Assembly (NCBI GenBank): GCA_024234055.1
Contig: JACKOW010000002.1
Coordinates: 1 to 64,000 of the forward strand
Direction: 5' to 3'
DNA length: 64,000 bases
Source of the DNA: Rhodanobacteraceae bacterium
GTDB taxonomy: Bacteria > Pseudomonadota > Gammaproteobacteria > Xanthomonadales > SZUA-5
Below the pieces are notes generated by a model. That model did no database searches. It saw only the letters and a program-made list of their open reading frames with translations, and was not told the DNA's origin. The translations under genes and the position numbers were made by a program. Below, in pieces: positions 17,364 through 25,633 of this stretch (its first letter is position 1; each line of letters opens with the position of its first letter).

Positions 17364-19595
17364 ATGAAAAAAAACGCCGGCGACCAAGTACACTTCTGGC
17401 CGATGCTGACCCAGCGCGCCAACGTCCTGCGTTTCCTCATCTACGTCACGCTCTATGTCGTGGCGGCGGAATTCTCGGTGGTGTTCGTTTCCCTGCCCAC
17501 CGATGTCACGCTGATCTGGCCATCTGCCGGTCTGGCGTATGCGGTATTGCTGTTTCATGGTCCACGCTGGTGGCCGGTCATTCCCTGCGGCATCGCGCTG
17601 ACGCATCTGCTGATCTCGCCGGTACCGTGGCTGTTCTTTCCGTTTTCGCTAGCCAGCAACACGCTGGCCACCGTCGCGGCCGTTTGCCTGGTGAAACGTT
17701 TTTCGGGCCCGGAACTGATCACGCTGAGAGTCACCAACGGCTTTCTGATGCTGGCCGGTGGTGCTTTCGCGGCTCTGCTGAGCGGGCTGATCGGTGTGGT
17801 TGGCATGCTGCTCGCCAGCATGATTGCGCCCGAGGATTTCGTGCCGGCCCTGGGCAAATGGACGGCCGGAGACATCTTCGGCATCGTGGCGGTGACGCCA
17901 TTGACCCTGATGGTGCTGCGCTCGCTGGAACGCGGGAGCTGGACTGAAGTAGCGCTGGACTTCGCCGGTCGCAGCGAAAAGCTGATCTGGCTGGCTGCCA
18001 GTATCGCGGGGATGGCCCTGGTCACGCAGGCCAGCGCCGCCAGCCCTGCCTATGCACTGGGTCTGAGCTCGTTGCCGCTGACGCTGCTGCTGTGGAGCGC
18101 TCTGCGTTTCGAGCCCGTTTTCACGGCCGCAGCCACGATGGCCTTTGCGTTCGTCGTGGTCACGCTGATCGGACTCAATGTCGGCGGTTTCCGCGCACCT
18201 GGAACTCTGCTGGAAACCTTCATCCTGCTGTCCTTGATGAGCGTGATCGCCATTGTTCCGCAGCTGGTTTCGGTGGCCAACTTCCGCATGCGCACCAGTG
18301 CCTTTGACATGCTCCAGCGCGCCCGCACCGACCGGCTCACCGGATTGCGCAGCCGGACCGCCTTCGAAGAGACGCTGGCGCAGGCGCTTTCGCATCGACC
18401 TGAGATCAGTCACGGTGGTGCGATCGCCTATGTCGACCTCGATCAATTCAAGCTGGTCAATGACCTGGCCAGCCACGCGGCCGGGGATGAAGCCATCCGC
18501 CAACTAGCCAGCGTGATGCGGGCCAAGCTGGATGAGGATGTGTTTCTGGCCCGTCTGGGCGCTGACGAATTCGGCGTGATCTGGGAAGACGCGCGCCTGG
18601 AGCGCGCATCGGCAGATACCGAGAAGTTGCGCCTGGCCATCTCCGAATTTCGCTTCGCCTGGGAGGATCACGTCTTCGCCCTCACCGCCAGCATCGGCCT
18701 GGTGCCCTTTCCCAGCCGCCGCGCCAGCGTGGCAGAGTTGCTGGCGCAGGCCGATACCGCCTGCTACGCCGCCAAGGAGCTGGGCGGCAACCAGATACAG
18801 GTGCAATCGCCGGACAACGCCGCGGTGCTCGAGCGCACCGAAAGCATGGGCTGGGTGGTGCGCATCAATGCTGCCTTCGAGAACGATCTGTTTGAACTCT
18901 ATGGCCAGCGCATCCTGTCGTTTGAATCTCGAAATGTCGAAACCTACGAAATCCTGCTGCGACTGCGCGACGGCCACAACGAACCGCTGCTGCCGGGTCG
19001 ATTCATACCCGCCGCAGAGCGTTTCGGAATGTCGGCCCGCATCGACCGCCATGTCATCGATCGCAGCCTGCGCTGGCTGGAATCAGACCCGAGGGCCAGC
19101 CGATTCCATTTCAACATCAACCTCTCGGCGTCCACCCTGGCCGATGCCGATTTTGCATCCTTCCTCAGTCGCCGCCTGAAGGGCAGTAGTGTCGATCCCG
19201 CCCAGATCTGCCTGGAGATCACCGAGACCAGCGCGGTGCGCGACCTCGATCACGCCCGTCAGCTGATTGCCCAGTTCAAGGCCATGGGCGTGCGTTTCGC
19301 CCTGGATGATTTCGGCACTGGCTTCTGTTCCTTTGCCTATCTGCGCGACCTCGACGTCGACGTGTTCAAGATCGACGGCAGCTTTGTCCGCGATGTCGAC
19401 AGCAATGAGCTGTCACTGGCGATCGTCAAGTCCATCGTCGAGATTGCGCGGGTGCTGGGCAAGCGCACCGTGGCCGAATCCGTCGAAGATGCGCGCCTCA
19501 GCCCGATTCTGCAGCAATTGGGCGTGGATGCCGTGCAGGGTTTTGCCTTCCATCGCCCTGAACCACTGCGGCTGCTGCTGGCATCGGCGGCGTAG
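17364..19595 (+). CDS. MASE1-GGDEF-EAL membrane protein (c-di-GMP turnover)
   Basis: About 743 aa. The N-terminal MASE1-type sensor region has some eight membrane segments (to about residue 300: VTLIWPSAGLAYAVL, GKWTAGDIFGIVAVTPL). The GGDEF domain follows (DRLTGLRSRTAFEETLAQ; active-site loop LARLGADEFGVIW), so the signature is GADEF. A C-terminal EAL domain has YEILLRL in place of EAL, with its catalytic acidic residues kept: ICLEITET, FALDDFGTGFCSF, VFKIDGSF and VAESVED. I infer that phosphodiesterase activity is more likely than cyclase activity. The start is uncertain: ATG 17364 or 17403. Confidence 0.85.
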   Translation: MKKNAGDQVHFWPMLTQRANVLRFLIYVTLYVVAAEFSVVFVSLPTDVTLIWPSAGLAYAVLLFHGPRWWPVIPCGIALTHLLISPVPWLFFPFSLASNTLATVAAVCLVKRFSGPELITLRVTNGFLMLAGGAFAALLSGLIGVVGMLLASMIAPEDFVPALGKWTAGDIFGIVAVTPLTLMVLRSLERGSWTEVALDFAGRSEKLIWLAASIAGMALVTQASAASPAYALGLSSLPLTLLLWSALRFEPVFTAAATMAFAFVVVTLIGLNVGGFRAPGTLLETFILLSLMSVIAIVPQLVSVANFRMRTSAFDMLQRARTDRLTGLRSRTAFEETLAQALSHRPEISHGGAIAYVDLDQFKLVNDLASHAAGDEAIRQLASVMRAKLDEDVFLARLGADEFGVIWEDARLERASADTEKLRLAISEFRFAWEDHVFALTASIGLVPFPSRRASVAELLAQADTACYAAKELGGNQIQVQSPDNAAVLERTESMGWVVRINAAFENDLFELYGQRILSFESRNVETYEILLRLRDGHNEPLLPGRFIPAAERFGMSARIDRHVIDRSLRWLESDPRASRFHFNINLSASTLADADFASFLSRRLKGSSVDPAQICLEITETSAVRDLDHARQLIAQFKAMGVRFALDDFGTGFCSFAYLRDLDVDVFKIDGSFVRDVDSNELSLAIVKSIVEIARVLGKRTVAESVEDARLSPILQQLGVDAVQGFAFHRPEPLRLLLASAA

Positions 19596-19628
19596 GAACT
19601 CTGCGCCTCCGAGCTTGCCCAACCCACG

Positions 19629-20744
19629 ATGACACCGGTCCGCACCAATCCCGACCTGCTCGCCGCCCATTTCGAGCGCCTGAACCTGCTTGCCGCCTGG
19701 CGGGCACGGTTGGGCGAGCTGATGTTCCAGATTCTGGCAATGCTGGCCTTCTTGGCTTTCGGCCTCTGGCTGATGGACGGCTGGTGGAAGGCCTTGCTCA
19801 GCGACCAGGCACCCTGGACGCGGCCCTGGCCATCGCTATTGCTGGGCACGCTGGTGTGCGCGGGATTTCTGATGCAGGCACGCCAGTTGCAGGCCCGGAT
19901 GCTTGCCCGCCATCAGGGCGACTGGCTTAGCACCCTGCCTGTCACCGACGCCCAGCGCGGCCACGCCAGAGCCCGCCAGCGTGCACCACGGCTGCTGATC
20001 GCAGGGCTTGCGGCGCTGATGCTGTTGCTGTGGGCCAGCTGGCGCAGTCCTGATCACAGTACGCAGCTGTGCCTCGCATTGGCATTGGGCATCTCCGTCG
20101 GCGCGCTGGCGGGAGCATGGATTCCGGCTGGGACCACACCCCCTGCGGCGGCGGCCAACGTTGCAGCACGACAATCTGTGCCGGTATCCGACTCGGTATC
20201 GGGACTTCCCCTGCTCGGCGCAGCCCTGGAACCGGCGGCAGCGCGACTGCCGAAAACGGCGCCGTGGATCGGCGGCAGCTTCCTGCTGTTTCCGCCATCC
20301 ATCCCCGTGGTCGCCCTGCTGGCGCTGCTGGTGCTGCTGAGCACCCTGTCGCTGCTGATCGACCTGGTTTCGCACTGGCGCGCCCGCTATCTGCTGGATG
20401 CGCAATGGCTGGCCGCCGAGGCTTTGACACCCCGACGTCTGTTCGCGGCCTATCTGCCGCCACTGCTGAAGCGCACGGCGATAGCCGCTGCTGTTGTCTG
20501 CGCCTGCCTGCATGCCATCGGTGCTCCACTGTTGATGACGCTGCTGGTCGGCATCACCCTCATCGCGGCCGTGGCCGATGCCGTGCTCTGCGGATTTGCC
20601 ACTCGACTGCAGCCTCGGCGCTACCCGCTGCTGCTGATGCTGCACGCGGTGGTCGTGACCGCCTGCCTGCAGGTCCTGCCACCAGCGGCACCCCTCGTAT
20701 TACTGGCATGCGCCATCGGCGCCTGGCGCAAGGGAAATGCATGA
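19629..20744 (+). CDS. Polytopic membrane protein, probable ABC transporter permease
   Basis: A 371-aa hydrophobic protein with roughly eight membrane segments (for example residues 28-50, 70-85, 125-160, 215-245, 285-325 and 335-365). It overlaps the start of the following ABC ATPase by ATGA, so the two are translationally coupled and it is most likely the membrane partner of that ATPase. I see no known permease signature. The transported substrate is unknown. Gln/Arg-rich segments (QARQLQARMLARHQGDWL) are predicted cytoplasmic. Confidence 0.7.
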   Translation: MTPVRTNPDLLAAHFERLNLLAAWRARLGELMFQILAMLAFLAFGLWLMDGWWKALLSDQAPWTRPWPSLLLGTLVCAGFLMQARQLQARMLARHQGDWLSTLPVTDAQRGHARARQRAPRLLIAGLAALMLLLWASWRSPDHSTQLCLALALGISVGALAGAWIPAGTTPPAAAANVAARQSVPVSDSVSGLPLLGAALEPAAARLPKTAPWIGGSFLLFPPSIPVVALLALLVLLSTLSLLIDLVSHWRARYLLDAQWLAAEALTPRRLFAAYLPPLLKRTAIAAAVVCACLHAIGAPLLMTLLVGITLIAAVADAVLCGFATRLQPRRYPLLLMLHAVVVTACLQVLPPAAPLVLLACAIGAWRKGNA

Positions 20745-21484
20745 ACACCGACATCCTCCTCGAGGTCACCGGACTGACCCTCGCCTACGGCAATCAGCCA
20801 GTGTTGCGCGGTGTCGACCTCGCGATCCGGCGTGGCCAGCTGATGGGCTTGGTGGGGCCCAACGGTTCCGGCAAGACCAGCCTGATCCGCACCATCACCG
20901 GCTTGCTGATACCGGGCTCGGGTCAGGTGCAGATTGCTGGCGTCGATCTGGCCACAGACGCGCTGAAAGCGAAGACAGGCTTCGGCTATGCACCCGATCC
21001 GGCACGCTTGCCGCTGTCGCTGACCGGGCGCCAGTCGCTGTCGGTGGTGTCTGCCGCGCGGGGATTGCCCGAGCCGCCGGCGGAACTGCTGGAACTGGCC
21101 GAGCGCCTCGGCGCCATGCCCTGGATCGACCGCCGGATCGAAAGCTATTCGCTGGGCACGCGGCAGAAGTTCGCCATCCTGATGGCGCTGACCGGCGATC
21201 CGCCGCTGCTGATCCTCGACGAAGTCATGAACGGGCTGGATCCGATTTCCAGTCACGAACTGAAGCTGGAACTGATTGACCGCTGCGAACAACGTCAGTG
21301 CGGCGTGTTGCTGGCCACCCACGGCCTGGAGATCGCGCCCACCCTGCTGACCGATGCGGTGTTGCTGCACGAGGGCCGCATCCGCCATCGCTGGGGCGCA
21401 GACGAACTCGGCGCCTGGCGCCACGGCGACCCCGGCGCCTTCGAGCGTGCCGTAGTGGCGGCGCTGCGCAGCGATCTGGCGTAG
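20741..21484 (+). CDS. ABC transporter ATP-binding protein
   Basis: A 247-aa cytoplasmic ATPase. Walker A GPNGSGKTSL, a signature-like segment ESYSLGTRQKFAIL (LSGGQ replaced by SLGTR), Walker B PLLILDEVMNGLD and the switch His in LLATHGLE are visible. It starts within the stop codon of the membrane protein upstream (ATGA overlap). The signature is weak but typical of exporters of the CcmA/bacitracin-resistance type. The stop codon TAG lies in the GTAG head of a REP (GTAGGAGCGCCC), so repeat insertion defines the C-terminus. Confidence 0.9.
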   Translation: MNTDILLEVTGLTLAYGNQPVLRGVDLAIRRGQLMGLVGPNGSGKTSLIRTITGLLIPGSGQVQIAGVDLATDALKAKTGFGYAPDPARLPLSLTGRQSLSVVSAARGLPEPPAELLELAERLGAMPWIDRRIESYSLGTRQKFAILMALTGDPPLLILDEVMNGLDPISSHELKLELIDRCEQRQCGVLLATHGLEIAPTLLTDAVLLHEGRIRHRWGADELGAWRHGDPGAFERAVVAALRSDLA

Positions 21485-21869
21485 GAGCGCCCTCGAGCGC
21501 GACCGTCCGTATCTGGCCGCCCTGGTGCAGGCCCTTTGAGAAATATCGCCAGTAGCGGAACGCAGAGAACGCTGAGATGCGCAGAGAACGCGGAGCGAAG
21601 CCAAACAGATCATGAGGGCATTTTCTCTGCGTACTCTGCGGCCCTCTGCGTTCTCCGCGTTGGAGCTTCTGGTCCCAGGACCTTGAGCATCATTCATCAG
21701 TACCGCGACCAGTGGCTGCTGGTCGCGACGCAAGGTCGCTCCTACCCAAAGGCCGATCCTTGCTGCGCTGAAGGAACTTGTAGCCCAGGCAAGCGCAGCG
21801 CACCTGGGGCGAGCTGACATTGTGGTCGCAGGGTGCGGCCAACGGGTGCGCTGCGCTGACCCGGGCTAC
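21481..21869. repeat. Cluster of REPs and inverted repeats in the spacer between two ABC operons
   Basis: No gene lies in this 423-bp gap. Visible units are GTAGGAGCGCCC REP (21481-21504), a GCAGAGAACGC inverted repeat (about 21557-21662), an inverted GTAGGAGCGACC REP (21721-21745), and two GTAGCCCGGG-type REPs facing each other (21780-21809 and 21844-21869). Confidence 0.75.
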
Positions 21870-21907
21870 TGGTTTCCCGAACCGCGCGAAAGCTCTAGTC
21901 TGAGCGC

Positions 21908-22846
21908 ATGAATCCGATACTTCGCATCTCCGACCTCAGCAAGACCTACACGTCCGGCGTGCAGGCGCTGAAGCCGATCAATCTCGACGTGCAGAAAGGC
22001 GAGATCTTTGCGCTGCTCGGCCCTAATGGTGCCGGCAAGACCACCTTGATCAGCATCGTCTGCGGGATTGTCACGGCCAGCACTGGCAGTGTCACCGTCG
22101 ATGGCTTCGACCATGCCCGGGACTACCGCGAGGCGCGGGTGCGCATTGGCCTGGTGCCGCAGGAGCTGGCCACCGACATGTTCGAGACGCCACTGGCCAC
22201 GGTCAGTTTCACCCGTGGCTTGTTCGGGCTGCCGCCACGACCGGATTACGTCGAAAAGGTGCTGCGCGATCTGTCGCTGTGGGACAAGCGCAAGGCCCGC
22301 ATCCAGACGTTGTCGGGCGGCATGAAGCGCCGGGTGATGATCGCCAAGGCGCTGGCGCACGAACCTCAGGTGCTGTTCCTGGACGAGCCCACCGCCGGTG
22401 TCGATGTCGAGCTGCGACGCGACATGTGGGCGCTGGTGCGCGGTCTGCGCGAACAGGGCGTCACCATCATCCTGACCACGCACTACATCGAGGAAGCCGA
22501 GGAGATGGCCGATCGCATCGGCGTGATCAGCAAGGGCGAGCTGATCCTGGTCGAGAACAAGGCCCAGTTGATGCGCAAGCTCGGCAGCAAGACCCTGACC
22601 CTGCACCTGCCCGAAGCGCTCAGCGCGATTCCGCCGGAACTGGCGGAATGGAATCTGATCCTCAAGGGCGATGGCTTCGAACTGGAATACCAGTTCGACA
22701 TCCACGACGAACACACCGGGATTCCCCGATTGCTGCGGCGCATGGCCGAACTCGGCATCAGCTTCCGCGACCTGAACACCGAGCAGAGCTCGCTGGAAGA
22801 CATCTTCGTCAGCTTGACCAGCGAGCGTGACGGAGTGCCGGCATGA
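21908..22846 (+). CDS. ABC transporter ATP-binding protein (YadG-type)
   Basis: A 312-aa cytoplasmic ATPase with all motifs intact: Walker A GPNGAGKTTL, signature TLSGGMKRRVMIAKAL, Walker B VLFLDEPTAGVD and switch His in ILTTHYIEEAEEM. The C-terminal 80 residues form the extra domain seen in YadG-like exporters paired with ABC-2 permeases. It overlaps the next gene by ATGA. The pair probably forms an ABC-2 exporter; the substrate is unknown. Confidence 0.93.
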   Translation: MNPILRISDLSKTYTSGVQALKPINLDVQKGEIFALLGPNGAGKTTLISIVCGIVTASTGSVTVDGFDHARDYREARVRIGLVPQELATDMFETPLATVSFTRGLFGLPPRPDYVEKVLRDLSLWDKRKARIQTLSGGMKRRVMIAKALAHEPQVLFLDEPTAGVDVELRRDMWALVRGLREQGVTIILTTHYIEEAEEMADRIGVISKGELILVENKAQLMRKLGSKTLTLHLPEALSAIPPELAEWNLILKGDGFELEYQFDIHDEHTGIPRLLRRMAELGISFRDLNTEQSSLEDIFVSLTSERDGVPA

Positions 22847-23631
22847 GCGGCCAGACGCGGGTTCCGGCCTTCAACGCCCGTGGCGTCTGGGCCATCTACC
22901 ACTTCGAGATCTCGCGTTTCATGCGCACGCTGGGGCAAAGCTTGCTCACGCCGGTGATCACCACCTCGCTGTATTTCGTGGTCTTCGGCGCCGCCATCGG
23001 CTCGCGCATGGGTGAGGTCGATGGCGTCAGCTACGGCGCCTTCATCGTGCCCGGATTGATCATGCTCTCGGTGCTGACCGAGAGCATCAACAACGCCTCG
23101 TTCGGCGTCCATTTCCCGCGCTGGACCGGCACCATCTACGAGTTGCTGTCGGCGCCAATCTCACCTTTCGAAATCGTGCTTGGCTACGTCGGCGCCGCGG
23201 CCACCAAATCGGTGATCCTGGGCCTGGTGATCTTTGCCACGGCGCATCTGTTCGTGCCCATCGATGTCGCCCATCCGCTGTGGATGGTGGCTTTCCTGGT
23301 GCTCACCGCCACCACCTTCTGCCTGTTCGGCTTCATCACCGGCATCTGGGCGCAGAACTGGGAACAGCTGCAGGTGATCCCGATGCTGATCGTCACCCCA
23401 CTGACCTTCCTAGGCGGCGCTTTCTATTCCATCGACATGCTCCCCGGTGCCTGGAAGACCGTGGCCTTGTTCAACCCCATCGTCTACCTGGTCAGCGGCT
23501 TCCGCTGGAGTTTCTACGGCAGCGCCGATGTGGCCGTCGGAGTCAGCCTGGCCGCCACCCTGGGCTTCTTTGCCCTGTGCCTGGTCATCGTCTGGTGGAT
23601 TTTCCGCACCGGGTACCGGCTCAAGCAGTGA
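22843..23631 (+). CDS. ABC-2 type transporter permease (YadH-type)
   Basis: A 262-aa inner-membrane protein with six hydrophobic segments. Typical ABC-2 motifs are SLLTPVITTSLYFVVFG, FIVPGLIMLSVLTESINNASF and the C-terminal FYSIDMLPGAWKTVALFNP. It is the partner of the ATPase at 21908, with an ATGA overlap. Its last 222 bases are covered on the opposite strand by the 3' end of the Sel1-like gene. Confidence 0.93.
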   Translation: MSGQTRVPAFNARGVWAIYHFEISRFMRTLGQSLLTPVITTSLYFVVFGAAIGSRMGEVDGVSYGAFIVPGLIMLSVLTESINNASFGVHFPRWTGTIYELLSAPISPFEIVLGYVGAAATKSVILGLVIFATAHLFVPIDVAHPLWMVAFLVLTATTFCLFGFITGIWAQNWEQLQVIPMLIVTPLTFLGGAFYSIDMLPGAWKTVALFNPIVYLVSGFRWSFYGSADVAVGVSLAATLGFFALCLVIVWWIFRTGYRLKQ

Positions 23632-25629
23632 AGCTGCTCCGGCATCTTCCTCCGCTGCGGTCTTGAGGGCTTCCCAGCGCGCCGCTTCGGCTTCGTCGAC
23701 CAGCAGCCTGGACGGATCCCGATAGAGCTCAACCAGCCGCGCAGCCGCCTGTTTCATGCCTGCGGCATGGGCGCGCGTCAGCCATTCCGCGGCGCGCCTG
23801 CTGCGGGCGCCACTGGGTCGCCCCTGGAGCTCGTTCTCGGCCAGGCGCAGCAGCGAAGGTCCGTGTTCCTGGGCCGCGAGCTTGGTATACATCTTGAGGG
23901 CACGACCGGGGTTCTTGCGAAGCAGATCTCCGCGCTCTTCGCGTCGGGCCACCTCAAAGGCCAGCTCGGGCACCGTATCAATGGGGTAGTGGATGGATTT
24001 CAGGCGCTCCACGATCTTCGCCCCCCGCTCGGGCTTGGCGAGTTGGCTGCGAGCACGCAGGTCTACCGCGGCCAACATCGCCAGACCCTCGATGCTGCCG
24101 ACTTGCCCGCTCCACAGAGCCCAGCGCATTGCATTACCGTCGGCCTCGACCGAATCGGTCGCAAACTCGCGCCTGGCCATGCGAACCGCAGCCGCCGAAT
24201 CGCCAGCGAGCGCCGCGCGTTGCCACCACTCCTCGGAATCCTCGCGCTCAGCGAGCTGGCGCATGGCGCTCGGCGTCCAGTGCGCGGCCTTGAGCAGCCA
24301 GGGCCCTGCGGCTGGATCGTCCTTGCCCATCAGCACAATCAGCTTGGGAATGGCGCTGACATGGCCGGAGGCGGCGCGCTCGATCCAGTCCCTGGCCTCT
24401 ACCTGGCGGTCATTGGCCGCCAGGAATTCAGCATAGCTCTGCGCGCCTTCGGCGTAGCCCAGCTCCGCTGACCGGGCCAACCAACGCTCCTGCCACTGCT
24501 TCGACAGCGCATCATCACGCCAGACCAGTTCCGAGGCCGCGTACGCTTCTGCCGCCCCGGGCGGCAATTGCCGGGCTGCTTTTGCCACCAGCGCCTCTGC
24601 CGACTCGGCGCCACCCTCCAGGCCAGCCCAGGCCAGAAGCGTGGGTGCCGCCAGCATGGCGGTTGCGCGCGCATCCTTTTCCGCCAATCCCAGCAGCAGG
24701 TCCACGGCGCGCTGCTGGTCGCCATCGGGTAACTCCATCTCGTACTGGGCCATCTCGAACATCCCGGCCGGATCTCCGGCATCCAGCAACGGCTGCAGCG
24801 TTTCGCGCAAGGCCTGCAGCAGTTTCTCGTCATGTCGGGAACTCTGGAACTGCGCCAGGGCGCGGTAGGTGAGCGCCGGACCCATCAACAGGCCCTGACT
24901 GGCTGCCTCGGCGAACTGACCATGACTGACGAAAGTCTGCCAGGGTCCACCCTTGGGCGATCCTGGCTTGGCCTTCACTGCGGTCCAGAGCGGCAGAGCC
25001 CATTCGAAATACAGAATCTTCTGGGCGTGGTCCGAATCGGCGCTGGTCGCCAGCTTGAACACCATGCGGGTTCCGCCGTGGTACGGTTTGCCCCAGAAGG
25101 CAATCACCTCACGATCGATCAGGTGCAGGTAGGCGAACAGATCCACCGGCATCATCAACGGTACGCCTTGATCAAAGCTCGCCCCGGCAGTGCGCTCCAG
25201 GAAGGCCGACATCACGCCCTCGGCAAATTCGACTGCCCGCTGGGCGCCGGCATCATCGCCACTGGCGGCCAGGCACTTCGAAGCCACCATATGCACATTC
25301 GGCGACAGGAACAGCTGGCTGCGCCATGCCCGCAGCTGCTCACTGCTGCCACAACCATCCTGGTCCGAATCCTGGTTCCATTCCTGCCAGTGCTTCAGCC
25401 AGCGGTCTTCATCCAGGTTGCCCAGCGCGGCGCAGACCAGCGCCGAAAAATCGGCTGTCTGCGGCGCTTCCATCGCGGCGGTCAACTGCGTCTGCAAGCC
25501 CTCCGGATCAGCCGGCTGGGACAGACAGGGTTCGGACCACAGGTCATAGGGGGCACGCTCCGCCGCCGGCAGCGCGGTGCAAACCGGCGCCAGCAGCAGC
25601 CAGCAATTGCGAATCCAGGATCCGGACAC
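23410..25629 (-). CDS. Exported Sel1/TPR-like repeat protein with an antisense-encoded tail
   Basis: About 739 aa from a GTG start, with a signal-peptide-like N-terminus (IRNCWLLLAPVCTALPA). Alpha-helical Sel1-like repeats appear across the protein (AELGYAEGAQSYAEFLA, LLRLAENELQGRPSGA, AAEWLTRAHAAGMKQAAARL). It follows the transglutaminase-like gene by four bases, so one operon. The last 74 residues (PDDDQAQGKEAQGGGQ and on) are entirely antisense to the conserved ABC permease and low in complexity. This suggests the original stop codon was lost. Function unknown; Sel1 repeats usually mediate protein contacts. Confidence 0.75.
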   Translation of the reverse strand: MSGSWIRNCWLLLAPVCTALPAAERAPYDLWSEPCLSQPADPEGLQTQLTAAMEAPQTADFSALVCAALGNLDEDRWLKHWQEWNQDSDQDGCGSSEQLRAWRSQLFLSPNVHMVASKCLAASGDDAGAQRAVEFAEGVMSAFLERTAGASFDQGVPLMMPVDLFAYLHLIDREVIAFWGKPYHGGTRMVFKLATSADSDHAQKILYFEWALPLWTAVKAKPGSPKGGPWQTFVSHGQFAEAASQGLLMGPALTYRALAQFQSSRHDEKLLQALRETLQPLLDAGDPAGMFEMAQYEMELPDGDQQRAVDLLLGLAEKDARATAMLAAPTLLAWAGLEGGAESAEALVAKAARQLPPGAAEAYAASELVWRDDALSKQWQERWLARSAELGYAEGAQSYAEFLAANDRQVEARDWIERAASGHVSAIPKLIVLMGKDDPAAGPWLLKAAHWTPSAMRQLAEREDSEEWWQRAALAGDSAAAVRMARREFATDSVEADGNAMRWALWSGQVGSIEGLAMLAAVDLRARSQLAKPERGAKIVERLKSIHYPIDTVPELAFEVARREERGDLLRKNPGRALKMYTKLAAQEHGPSLLRLAENELQGRPSGARSRRAAEWLTRAHAAGMKQAAARLVELYRDPSRLLVDEAEAARWEALKTAAEEDAGAASLLEPVPGAENPPDDDQAQGKEAQGGGQADSDGHIGAAVETPAEAADQVDDGVEQGHGLPGTGEHVDGIESAA

Positions 25630-25633
25630 GGCC

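Noticed and set aside
16167..17606. 479-codon minus-strand frame
   Set aside because: Antisense to the GH13 gene and the start of the MASE1 gene; no conserved features.
20069..20740. N-terminal extension of the ABC ATPase to 471 codons
   Set aside because: It overlaps the membrane-protein gene in another frame; the ATPase homology starts at ATG 20741, coupled by an ATGA overlap.
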